The position numbers were made by a program, and so were the translations under genes. Positions 1-6,759 of a stretch of DNA of 25,897 nucleotides are shown here, in pieces. The stretch is from Streptomyces xanthophaeus (GTDB lineage Bacteria > Actinomycetota > Actinomycetes > Streptomycetales > Streptomycetaceae). The stretch spans positions 1-25,897 of the forward strand of contig NZ_JOFT01000057.1 of NCBI RefSeq assembly GCF_000725805.1. The letters run 5' to 3'. Every line of letters starts with the position of its first letter. Position 1 is the stretch's first letter. The notes under the pieces are model-generated. The model saw only the letters and a list, made by a program, of their open reading frames with translations. It did no database searches and was not told where the DNA came from.

Positions 1-143
1 CCTCCGGCCTCCGGCTCCCGGCCCCGGCCTCCGGCCCCCGCCCTCGGCCTCCGGCCTCCGGCTCCCGGCTCCCGGCCCCGGCCTCCGGCCCCCGCCCTCG
101 GCCTCCGGCCTCCGGCTCCCGGCCCCGGCCTCCGGCGGACCGA
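1..143. repeat. GC-only imperfect tandem repeat block at window edge
   Basis: The block is built from 6-7 base blocks of the types GGCCTCC, GGCTCCC and GGCCCC. These blocks are arranged in a higher-order unit of about 46-53 bp that appears about three times, the first copy being cut by the window edge. The plus strand has essentially no A in this block, so no stop codon can occur in any minus-strand frame, and the reading frame of the neighbouring regulator remnant runs through it. It could be an intergenic satellite or a Gly/Pro/Glu/Arg-rich coding tail; the window does not decide. Confidence 0.8.
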
Positions 144-187
144 CCCCGGCCTCCGGTTCCCAGCCCCCGGTTCCGGCGCCACGCCGC

Positions 188-893
188 TCACGGGGCGAGC
201 AGAGCTCTCCCAGGATCAGGTGCGGATCCGTCAGGGTCGCCGGGAGGAACGTCCTGTCGTACGCGGCGTCCCCGATCCCCGCCCGCGCCGACTCCTCGCC
301 CTGCTCGCGCAGCGCACCGGGCTCCGGTGTCCCGCGCTGCGGGTGGCCCACCGTCCGCCAGAACGTCTGCCCTGCCCGTACGCGGTCGCCGCCCGCTCAC
401 CCTGCCCCTGCCCGGCGAGCGCAGCCGCCAGCAGGTCCAGCCCCAGCGCGATGCCGGAGGCGTCGCAGATCGCCCGCTTGCCGCGCAGCATCGACCGGGC
501 GTGCCCGGCGACCTCCTCGGGCACCTGCTCGTACAGGCAGATCACCGCGAGCTGGTGGTCCGCGTAGGCGCGGGTCCAGTGCTCGCCCACCGCCACGCAC
601 TCCGCGCGCAGCGCCCCGGCCTCGGCCCGGGCCAACCGCGGGGCCCGGCTGCCCAGCGACCACAAGGGCGCCCAACAGGCGAGTTCGAACGCCCCCGCCT
701 CCTGCTCCGTCGAGGCCGCCCGTGCCGCGAGCCGGCTCTTGCCGACGCCACCGGTACCGACCGCCGTGACCAGCCGGTGCCCGGCCAACCCCGCGACCAG
801 CGCCGCCACTTACTCTGCCCACCCGACGAACGGGCCCCGCTCCGGCGGGATCCCAGTGTGCACACCGGCATTCTGCGCCGTCCCGGCGCACCC
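188..893 (-). pseudogene. Broken AfsR/LuxR-type ATPase regulator remnant
   Basis: The minus strand encodes a recognisable start of a regulatory NTPase domain: HTGIPPERGPFVGWAE, then a TAA stop (plus-strand 810-812), then VAALVAGLAGHRLVTAVGTG and a Walker A motif GTGGVGKS. Soon after the P-loop the protein jumps to a helical C-terminal part (VGEHWTRAYADHQLAVICLY onward) that in such regulators normally lies several hundred residues later, so an internal deletion is likely. Near position 380 the frame shifts: after AATAYGQG the sequence continues one frame over as QTFWRTVGHPQRGTPEPGAL and ends near GELCSPRERRG. The restored frame then stays open into the GC-only repeat. Nonsense codon, deletion and frameshift together make a pseudogene. 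The family is inferred from motif style; the 3' end is uncertain. Confidence 0.72.
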
Positions 894-947
894 GGCAGAC
901 CGGTCCCCCCCCCGCCCGGCCGTGGGGCGTCCGCGCGGGACCGCCTC

Positions 948-2099
948 TCACAGCATCCGGACCTCGGCCTCGGGAAGCTTCGCCCACCAGTGGTGATAGC
1001 GGCTGTAGACGGCCTTCTCCCGGCCTTGGAGGAAGGCCGTCAGCGCGTGGGCCTCCGCTGCGAGACCCTCCCAGGCGGCAGCCGGCAGGGGGTGGAAGGC
1101 CGTGGCCTCGATGCCGTCCGCCGTGGGGCGCCACACACCCGCGACCTGGCCGTCCACCAGGAGCGTGGGGAGCACGTCCCCGTTGCGCCGGATCACGAGC
1201 GGGCGGTACGCCGGAGGTATCACCCGGCTGCGGTCCGCGTAGGCCAGCAGGATGCTGTCCCACATGGCCATCAGCCGGGGCGGGGCGGGCGTGTCGGCCG
1301 GGGGCCGCAGGGCGCCGGGGAGGTCGAACAGCGCGCCCCCGTCCGGCCCCTGGAGCTGCTCGACACGACCGTCCAGCGCGCGCAGCGCGGCGCGTACGGG
1401 TGCCCGCTGGAGCATGGCGAACTGCGCCACGTCCGCGACCGACGCGGGCCCGAACCCGGCCAGATAGCGCAGGATCAGCGCCTGCAGAGCCTGAGGGTCC
1501 CCCGCCCGGTCCGCGGCCACCTCCACGGCTCCGGTTCCTGTTCCTGTTCCGGCGGCGACGAAGGACGGCCGGAGCCCGAACGACCAGGTCGCTTCCGTCG
1601 GGGCGTGGTGCAGGGGCGCGTACCCCTTCAGCCCCCACCACGCCGCGTCCTTCTTCTCCGCCCCCAGCCGCTCCTCGGCCCATGCCTGCATTTCCGCCGA
1701 GGTCCGCGGCCGATCGGCGTAGGCCAGCAGTTCCGGAAGCAGCTCCGCGGCGTCCGCGGGCGTCAGCCCGGCGGCGGCGAAGCGGGCGCCGAGCCGGGAG
1801 GCGTAGAGCGTGGGCTGCATCGCCGAGCGGAAGACCGGGTAGTCCTCGGCGTGCACCGCGTGCAGGGTGATCCTCATCAGGGTCGCCTTGACCACCGACC
1901 GCCCGGTGAACGCCGCGTCGAGCTCGTCAGGCGCGAACCCCGCCAGCCGGTTCCACAGCGCGATGTACGGCGAGGCCGGGTGCTGCGCCTGGAGCGCGAC
2001 CACGCGGCGCACCCCGTCGGGAGCGGCCAGCGGCTCGCGTTCCAGGAGGAGTTGGCGGCCGAGGGTGGCCCGGTTGAGTTCGCGCGCGGTGATCGTCAC
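948..2099 (-). CDS. AlkZ/YcaQ-like HTH_42 (winged-helix) protein, possible DNA glycosylase
   Basis: A 383-residue protein of the HTH_42 superfamily (PF06224), whose studied members (Streptomyces AlkZ, E. coli YcaQ) are DNA glycosylases acting on bulky alkylation damage and interstrand crosslinks. Visible here: the N-terminal TARELNRATLGRQLLL helix, then VVALQAQHPASPYIALWNRL containing Q37-A-Q39, which matches the catalytic Q-x-Q motif of AlkZ. A conserved MWDSILLAYADRSRVIP segment and a C-terminal WWAKLPEAEVRML follow. The start chosen is GTG at 2099 because family members begin close to the TARELNRATL helix; the longer open frame upstream overlaps the divergent gene at 2205. A run of GGAACA-type hexamers gives a short Gly-Thr stretch. 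It stands alone, with no biosynthetic cluster visible nearby. Glycosylase activity is inferred from the family. Confidence 0.82.
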   Translation of the reverse strand: MTITARELNRATLGRQLLLEREPLAAPDGVRRVVALQAQHPASPYIALWNRLAGFAPDELDAAFTGRSVVKATLMRITLHAVHAEDYPVFRSAMQPTLYASRLGARFAAAGLTPADAAELLPELLAYADRPRTSAEMQAWAEERLGAEKKDAAWWGLKGYAPLHHAPTEATWSFGLRPSFVAAGTGTGTGAVEVAADRAGDPQALQALILRYLAGFGPASVADVAQFAMLQRAPVRAALRALDGRVEQLQGPDGGALFDLPGALRPPADTPAPPRLMAMWDSILLAYADRSRVIPPAYRPLVIRRNGDVLPTLLVDGQVAGVWRPTADGIEATAFHPLPAAAWEGLAAEAHALTAFLQGREKAVYSRYHHWWAKLPEAEVRML

Positions 2100-2204
2100 A
2101 GTCAAGGATTCTGCCCTGCCCCACGGGTGGGCCGCCCGCTCACGGCGGAGGCGCGAAGTCCTGCTCACTATGCTGAGGCCCGGTCGACCGTCGGGGGAGG
2201 GGCG

Positions 2205-2587
2205 ATGAGCCACATCATGTTCGTGCTCCGGTACAGGAACGGCGAGCCGGAGCCCCTGGACCTGGGCCTGGTGCGGGAGGTCCTGGAGCCGTACGCCGTC
2301 GCCATCGGCCCGGACCTGCGGGACGGGGTGCTGATCCGGACCGCCGACGGCCACGAGGCGGAGGTGGACGTCAACGAGTTCTGCCTGGACGGTTCTTCGC
2401 CGTCCTGGCCGAGCTGGTGGACCGCCTCGGGGCGAGCGTGACCCTGATGGACCGGCCCGTGCTCCTGCGCGAGGAGGCGGACCGGGCCCACCTCCCGGAG
2501 GGGACGCAGCAGGACGCCGTGGTCGTCGCCATGACCGGACGGGCCGTCGAGCACCACGTCACCGGCAGCGGGCCGGTCCCTCGCTGA
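2205..2587 (+). pseudogene. Frameshifted small hypothetical gene
   Basis: A GGGGGAGG ribosome site precedes ATG 2205, and the frame reads MSHIMFVLRYRNGEPEPLDL through HEAEVDVNEFCLDG. At about 2389-2393 coding character moves to another frame, which continues FFAVLAELVDRLGASVTLMD to PVPR and a TGA at 2585-2587. The two parts fit one acidic protein of about 126 residues, so a net single-base loss is the simplest cause. Without repair the first frame ends at 2441 with an unrelated tail. It may be a true pseudogene or a sequencing error. Family and function are not recognised. It diverges from the AlkZ-like gene, with 105 bp between start codons. Confidence 0.65.
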
Positions 2588-2683
2588 CCGGAAGGCTACG
2601 CCGGGACGGTGGCGGCCAGGACGGCGTCGAGGAGTCCGGGGAAGCGGCTGCCAGGCCGCCTCGGTCTGTCGTGCGGGTCTGCC

Positions 2684-2689
2684 TATGCT
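2684..2689 (+). promoter_or_regulatory. TATGCT -10 box, leaderless-type
   Basis: TATGCT ends 6 nt before the ATG at 2696, and no ribosome-binding site lies between them. This spacing puts the transcription start on or next to the start codon, as in leaderless actinobacterial mRNAs. No good -35 box is seen. Confidence 0.5.
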
Positions 2690-2695
2690 GCCGTC

Positions 2696-3316
2696 ATGGG
2701 TCTGGACCTCATGCTGTTCATGGTGGACTGGGAGTACCTCAGCGCCACCTCCGTCGAGAACCGGCTCCAAGTACTGGACGATGCGGCCTGGTCACCGGAG
2801 CTCGACGACGCGTACCTGGGAGGGGCGAGGGCCGGCGGCTGGCAGTGGCCCCCGGATCCGGGTTCTGCCAGGTGCGTCGAGTACGACTTCTCGACCACCA
2901 CCGGCTCCTATCGCCCCCATGCCCGCGCCGGGGACGGATGGGACGACATGCGGCCCCTCGTCGACGCATCTGTGCGCGAGGCGATGGACACCTTCCTCAC
3001 CGGTCTGATCTGGGACGCGGATCCCGCCGACGACCCCGCGCTGACCCGCGGCGGAGGCTTCTTCCCGGCGCCCGCGGACCGTTGGCGCCCCCATGTCCTC
3101 CTGGTGTGCCCGCCCGAAGCGCTACCCGCCAAGGCCCGCGCCTGGGCGCTGGTGCAGCCCCGCCTGGAGGAACTGCGCGAACCGTTCGCCGCCGAGTGCG
3201 AGGGCTGGGCAGGCCGCCCGGACACCTTCGAGGACTTCACCGCGCTGCTGCGTGAATGGGGCGACGTGACCACGGAGGCCGCGCGCCGCGGCTGGGGGCT
3301 GGTGGGCCTGCCGTAG
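2696..3316 (+). CDS. Hypothetical protein, acidic, 206 residues
   Basis: The protein is soluble-looking, starting MGLDLMLFMVDWEYL and ending RGWGLVGLP, with many Trp, Asp and Pro residues and no membrane segment or signal peptide. ATG 2696 is preferred to an in-frame ATG 29 codons upstream because it has the TATGCT box at leaderless spacing and because the upstream codons read like noncoding DNA. The middle (WDADPADDPALTRGGGFFPA) and the end (EELREPFAAECEGWAG) are typical of uncharacterised Streptomyces proteins that occur singly. The TAG stop is the first of a tandem array of CCGTAG units. No function can be assigned. Confidence 0.75.
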   Translation: MGLDLMLFMVDWEYLSATSVENRLQVLDDAAWSPELDDAYLGGARAGGWQWPPDPGSARCVEYDFSTTTGSYRPHARAGDGWDDMRPLVDASVREAMDTFLTGLIWDADPADDPALTRGGGFFPAPADRWRPHVLLVCPPEALPAKARAWALVQPRLEELREPFAAECEGWAGRPDTFEDFTALLREWGDVTTEAARRGWGLVGLP

Positions 3317-3355
3317 CCGTAGCCGTAGCCGTAGCCGTAGCCGTAGCCGTAGCCG
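3311..3355. repeat. CCGTAG hexamer microsatellite across a stop codon
   Basis: Seven perfect CCGTAG units (3311-3352) plus a partial eighth. The first TAG is the stop codon of the 2696 gene and every further unit repeats a stop in the same frame. In another plus frame the array reads (Val-Ala)n, and on the minus strand (Gly-Tyr)n, which creates misleading open frames. Confidence 0.95.
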
Positions 3356-3467
3356 TCGGCGGCGAGTGGCAGGTGGCGCAGGCGGGGCGGAGTCCGTTGC
3401 GCCCGTGTCGCCTGCTGCGACTCCCGTGCGCCCCCGCGTGCTCCTACGGCGGAGCGAGCCGTTCCCG

Positions 3468-3473
3468 TACGGT
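3468..3473 (+). promoter_or_regulatory. TACGGT -10 box, leaderless-type
   Basis: TACGGT lies 8 nt upstream of the ATG at 3482, in the intergenic stretch after the CCGTAG array. No Shine-Dalgarno sequence separates it from the start. Confidence 0.4.
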
Positions 3474-3481
3474 TCCGGGCC

Positions 3482-4330
3482 ATGAGCGCACACGCGATGG
3501 AACCGGCCAAGCCGACGGAAATCAGCTCCCGGACCTTGCCGTTCACCGACCAGTGGTCCCCGATGCTCGCGATACCCGCACCGGTCTGCCGCCTGGAGAA
3601 CTTCCTGGGTGCGGAGCGCGCCGACGCCCTCCTGGAGTACGTCATCTCGCGGCGGGCCGACTTCAGCGCGGGCACCGTCCTGGACCCGCTCAGCGGGCAG
3701 GCATCGCACAAGGGCCGGGACTCCCTGGTCCTCCCCGTCACCAGCGAGGTGTTCAGCCGTCACCTCGCCGACTGCCTTCCCCTGGTCCAGGAGGTCCTCG
3801 GCCACCGGGCTTCGCTCACCCGGTCCCTGACGGTCCTCACGGCCCATGGCGAAGGCGGCCACTACGGCGTGCACACCGATGCGACACGGGTCCGGGACGT
3901 GAGCACGGCCGTGTCCGCCGTGTACTACCTCCACCGCAGGCCGCGGGGCTTCGGCGGCGGCCAGCTCCGCCTCTTCGACACGACCGTCCACGACGGCACG
4001 GTGCGGCCGGCGGACTCCTACCGCACGGTGGAGCCCGAGCACGACACCATCGTCTTCTTCCCGGCCGGCGCCTTCCACGAGGTCATTCCCTCCACCTGCC
4101 CCAGCGGGCAGTTCGCCGACCACCGGTTCACCCTGACGACATGGATCTCCGGTGAGGCAGCGGCGACGACCCCGTCGGACCAGCCCCGCATCTGGCAGTG
4201 GCTGGCCCGTGCTGCCGACCACACCCGCCCGGTGGACGGCTTCGCAGGCGACCACGACGGAGCCACCCCCGCTGTACTCCCGCCGGCCCACCCCGCGACC
4301 CGACTCGCCGTCCCGGGGACCGTACGGTGA
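3482..4330 (+). CDS. 2-oxoglutarate/Fe(II)-dependent oxygenase (prolyl 4-hydroxylase type)
   Basis: A 282-residue protein with the double-stranded beta-helix signature of 2OG/Fe(II) dioxygenases. The iron triad is visible as H131-x-D133 in HYGVHTDATR and H199 in FFPAGAFHEV, and R215 in DHRFTLTTWI is placed to bind the 2-oxoglutarate carboxylate. FGGGQLRLFD at 157-166 is the usual strand before the second histidine. The N-terminal third probably forms the family's helical support. The C-terminal 50 residues are Pro/Ala-rich and look disordered. Substrate unknown; prolyl or arginyl hydroxylation of a protein or natural product are both possible. ATG 3482 is used; an ATG at codon 6 is an alternative. 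The gene is monocistronic and faces a convergent gene. Confidence 0.85.
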   Translation: MSAHAMEPAKPTEISSRTLPFTDQWSPMLAIPAPVCRLENFLGAERADALLEYVISRRADFSAGTVLDPLSGQASHKGRDSLVLPVTSEVFSRHLADCLPLVQEVLGHRASLTRSLTVLTAHGEGGHYGVHTDATRVRDVSTAVSAVYYLHRRPRGFGGGQLRLFDTTVHDGTVRPADSYRTVEPEHDTIVFFPAGAFHEVIPSTCPSGQFADHRFTLTTWISGEAAATTPSDQPRIWQWLARAADHTRPVDGFAGDHDGATPAVLPPAHPATRLAVPGTVR

Positions 4331-4339
4331 CCCGTACGG
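4320..4339. terminator. CCGTACGG inverted repeat between convergent genes
   Basis: Two copies of the self-palindromic octamer CCGTACGG (4320-4327 and 4332-4339) flank a 4-nt loop that includes the stop codon of the oxygenase gene. They can form an 8-bp stem serving as terminator for either convergent gene. There is no U-tract, as is usual in Streptomyces. Confidence 0.45.
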
Positions 4340-4358
4340 AAAGCGCGCCGTCAGCCGG

Positions 4359-4964
4359 TCAGTCCAGCGTGAGTTGCCAGTAGGCGGTCTCGCGGAAGCC
4401 GCCGGACGGAGGGTGGACCTCGACCGTGACCGGGGTCCCCTGCCCGCCCGGCCTGACCAGCACGGCGACGGTCCGCTTCTTGCCCTTGCCGAGGGGCGGC
4501 ATGAGGGCGGCCGCCGCCGCGTCCTGGTCGAGCCAGGTCAGGTCGTAGTCGGACACGAAGTCGTCGAGGGGCTTGCCCGGACGTACGACGACGGGGGCGT
4601 CACCGATCGTGCTGACGCTGCTCCTCGACGACTCGCCGCCCGGCTTCAGGACCTCGTCGGTGCCGTTGTCGTAGGTGATGGTGAAGCGGTAGGTGCCCGA
4701 GGCCTCGCGCCGCGGACGGCTGACCGTGACCTCCAGGTCGTCGTTGTACCGGGCGGTGGTACCGGCGGCGAACGGATTCGCCACGCTGCCGGAGGTGCCG
4801 CCGTTGTCGAGCTGCCCGTCGCCCTCCAGCCCCTTCACGACCTCGGCCAGCGCCGCGGCTCCCAGCAGGACCACGACGGTGAGGACGAGCAGCGCCACCG
4901 CGCAGCCGTTGAACCGGCGGGGGCTTCCCGCAGCCGCGGCGTCAGGGGTCGAATCCGTATCCAT
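4359..4964 (-). CDS. Membrane-anchored extracellular protein, DUF4352-like
   Basis: A 201-residue protein with a short cytoplasmic N-terminus (MDTDSTPDAAAAGSPRRFNG), one hydrophobic helix at about residues 20-42 and an outside domain. The outside part (ARYNDDLEVTVSRPRREASG, then YRFTITYDNGTDEVLKPGGE and VAVLVRPGGQ) has the alternating pattern of an immunoglobulin-like beta domain, as in DUF4352 lipoproteins; this resemblance is weak. The start is ATG 4964 rather than the ATG 12 codons upstream because a TATCGT box lies 7 nt before 4964. Role unknown; probably surface exposed. It is convergent with the oxygenase gene. Confidence 0.75.
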   Translation of the reverse strand: MDTDSTPDAAAAGSPRRFNGCAVALLVLTVVVLLGAAALAEVVKGLEGDGQLDNGGTSGSVANPFAAGTTARYNDDLEVTVSRPRREASGTYRFTITYDNGTDEVLKPGGESSRSSVSTIGDAPVVVRPGKPLDDFVSDYDLTWLDQDAAAAALMPPLGKGKKRTVAVLVRPGGQGTPVTVEVHPPSGGFRETAYWQLTLD

Positions 4965-4971
4965 GCACGTC

Positions 4972-4977
4972 ACGATA
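4972..4977 (-). promoter_or_regulatory. TATCGT -10 box, leaderless-type
   Basis: On the minus strand TATCGT precedes the ATG at 4964 by 7 nt, with no ribosome site between. It supports the shorter start of the membrane-anchored protein. Confidence 0.45.
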
Positions 4978-5088
4978 GGGACGGCCCGGCCGCGGATCAT
5001 GGGCGCACGTACTCAAAGACCGGGTGAGTAGCGCCGCACCCGATGCCCGGACCGCAGGGGCGTGACGGGACCACCGACGCAATCCCGG

Positions 5089-5262
5089 ATGGTGGGGCCC
5101 TACTAGGTGATCGAGCGGCTCGGGGCGGGCGCCATGGGCGAGGTCTACCTCGCCCGCTCCCCGCACGCGCGAGGTTCCGCCGGGAGGTGATGGCTGCCCG
5201 GGCCGTCAGCGGGACGCGCACACCCGCCGTGGTCGATGCCGACCCCGACGCGGAACGCCCCT
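5089..5262 (+). pseudogene. Ser/Thr protein kinase N-terminal remnant
   Basis: The sequence reads VGPY, a TAG stop (5104-5106), then VIERLGAGAMGEVYLARSPH, which is the glycine-rich ATP loop of Hanks-type kinases (GxGxMGxVYLA). At about 5161-5172 a junction in GC-rich DNA moves to another frame, which continues ARFRREVMAARAVSGTRTPA and VVDADPDAERP, the kinase segment that normally follows the catalytic lysine. The segment with that lysine is missing, and nothing kinase-like follows. It is a fragment with a nonsense codon and an out-of-frame deletion, not a sequencing error. The parent was probably one of the membrane-linked eukaryotic-type kinases common in Streptomyces. Confidence 0.8.
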
Positions 5263-5320
5263 CGCCGGTCCACGTGCGCGGTGCCCCGCGGGCGGCCGCG
5301 AAGCGCCGGGCTCGCTCCGA

Positions 5321-5326
5321 TAAGGT
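5321..5326 (+). promoter_or_regulatory. TAAGGT -10 box, leaderless-type
   Basis: TAAGGT lies 8 nt upstream of the ATG at 5335. The intervening CCGCGATC has no ribosome-binding character. Confidence 0.45.
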
Positions 5327-5334
5327 CCGCGATC

Positions 5335-6693
5335 ATGGACGCTGCCGACCTGGACCGCCGCCACCGCACCTACGACGGATGGATTCCGCCCACCGTGGCC
5401 GCGCTGCTCCTGGAGCACGGCCACCGGGGCATCCTGCGCGCACAGGCCGGGGGAGGGGACTGGTTCTGCGCGGACCTCCTCGCACAGGCCGCGGCCGCCG
5501 CCGACCCCGATCCGGCGGGCCAGGAGGCGGCGCTCGCGCTGCTCGAACCGTTCGCCGCCACCGGGTGGATGCAGGCGGTCGGTACGGTCGCCGGGCTGCT
5601 CACCGCGTGGGATCGCGTGGACGAGGCGATCACCGTGCTCCGTCGGCCCGCCGACTCCGGAGACCGGCAGGCCGCCCGTCAACTGGCCCGCCTGCTCGCC
5701 CGACAGGACCGCATCGACGAACTCGTCGCCCTCCTGGGACCGCGCGCCGCCGACCAGGCGCTGGCCGAGAGCCTGGTGGAGCTCACCGCCGGCCGCGGCC
5801 GCGACGCGGAGATCGCAGCCCTGCTCCCTCCCGTCGGCGTCGGCCCGACGGACCCCTTCGGCCGGGGCCCTTGCGACGACTGGGACACCGTTCCCCTGCA
5901 CGCCACCCTGCTGGAACGCCAGGGCCGCGTCGACGAGGCCGCCGGCCTGCTGCACCGTCACGTACATGTCGACGGCGTGATGTACGCCGACCACGCCGAG
6001 CAACTGGCCGGCCTCCTCGCCCGTCACGGACGCGAGGCCGAACTGCGGGCGTTCGCGGCGGCCGGAGGCGAGGAGTACGCGCTGATGGCCTTGGCGGACC
6101 ACCTGGAGCAGCAGCAGCGGATCGACGAGGCCGCCGACGTCCTGCGTGCGGCCGACGCCCCGGGCAATCCCCATACCGCCCTTCACCTGGCGGAGCTCCT
6201 GACCCGCCACGGCCGCCGCGGCGAAGCCATCGAGGCCCTGCGCCCGGTCCCGCACACCATGGGCGGTGATCCGGAGTGGATCATCAGTCCGCTGTGCCGC
6301 CTGCTCGTCGACGAGGGCCGTTCCGATGAAGCCCTCGCCTACATCGACGACTTCTACGCCCGCCACGGAGGCTCGTCCGTCGAGCGGCTCCTTGAGCGGG
6401 CCGAGGTCCACGCCTACCGCGGGCATCCCGAACGGGCCGCCGCCGAACTGCGGAGCGCCGGACCCGTACCCCGGCACGTCATACGGCTCCTGTCGGAGTC
6501 CTTCCCGGACCGGGCCCACCTGTACGAGGCCAGCGGCCTCGGCCCAGGCCGCGACGACGCCGATGACGGGACGGTGAGGGGGGCCGTCGCGCACGCCGAG
6601 TTCCTCGTGCGCCAGGGCGAGCCGGAGCGGGCCGTCGCGTTCCTCCGGGACCGTCTGGACGGGCCGAAGGAACTGCGGAGGGCCCACCTGTGA
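5335..6693 (+). CDS. TPR-like helical repeat protein, 452 residues
   Basis: A soluble protein with at least eight degenerate helix-turn-helix repeats of the form LAxLLxxxGRxDEAxxxL. Examples are LAGLLTAWDRVDEAITVL-like, LARLLARQDRIDELVALL, HATLLERQGRVDEAAGLL, LADHLEQQQRIDEAADVL, LAELLTRHGRRGEAIEAL and CRLLVDEGRSDEALAYI. This is the tetratricopeptide fold used for protein-protein contact. There is no enzymatic domain, signal peptide or membrane helix. ATG 5335 is chosen for the TAAGGT box and because upstream codons overlap the kinase remnant. It is single and convergent with a second repeat protein at 6760. Partners unknown. Confidence 0.82.
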   Translation: MDAADLDRRHRTYDGWIPPTVAALLLEHGHRGILRAQAGGGDWFCADLLAQAAAAADPDPAGQEAALALLEPFAATGWMQAVGTVAGLLTAWDRVDEAITVLRRPADSGDRQAARQLARLLARQDRIDELVALLGPRAADQALAESLVELTAGRGRDAEIAALLPPVGVGPTDPFGRGPCDDWDTVPLHATLLERQGRVDEAAGLLHRHVHVDGVMYADHAEQLAGLLARHGREAELRAFAAAGGEEYALMALADHLEQQQRIDEAADVLRAADAPGNPHTALHLAELLTRHGRRGEAIEALRPVPHTMGGDPEWIISPLCRLLVDEGRSDEALAYIDDFYARHGGSSVERLLERAEVHAYRGHPERAAAELRSAGPVPRHVIRLLSESFPDRAHLYEASGLGPGRDDADDGTVRGAVAHAEFLVRQGEPERAVAFLRDRLDGPKELRRAHL

Positions 6694-6707
6694 GGACGTC
6701 GAGGGTT

Positions 6708-6742
6708 CCCGGACCAGGTCGGTGAAGACCGCGCGGTCCGGG
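6708..6742. terminator. Hairpin between convergent TPR genes
   Basis: CCCGGACC (6708-6715) pairs with GGTCCGGG (6735-6742), and an inner GGTC/GACC stem closes a GGTGAA loop. The whole sits in the 66-bp gap between two convergent genes, so it is probably a bidirectional terminator. Confidence 0.6.
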
Positions 6743-6759
6743 CGTCGAGGGTCGGAGTG

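Noticed and set aside
327..2441. 704-codon plus-strand open frame
   Set aside because: It lies antisense to the regulator remnant and AlkZ-like gene. Its Pro/Arg/Gly-rich composition is the usual high-GC shadow, and only its last part coincides with the real 2205 gene.
3256..4155. Plus frame with a (Val-Ala)n stretch and minus frames with (Gly-Tyr)n
   Set aside because: Products of reading the CCGTAG array out of frame; they overlap the oxygenase gene in wrong frames.
5206..6687. 493-codon minus-strand open frame
   Set aside because: Antisense to the repeat protein at 5335, whose periodic LAxLLxxxGRxDEA pattern shows which strand codes.
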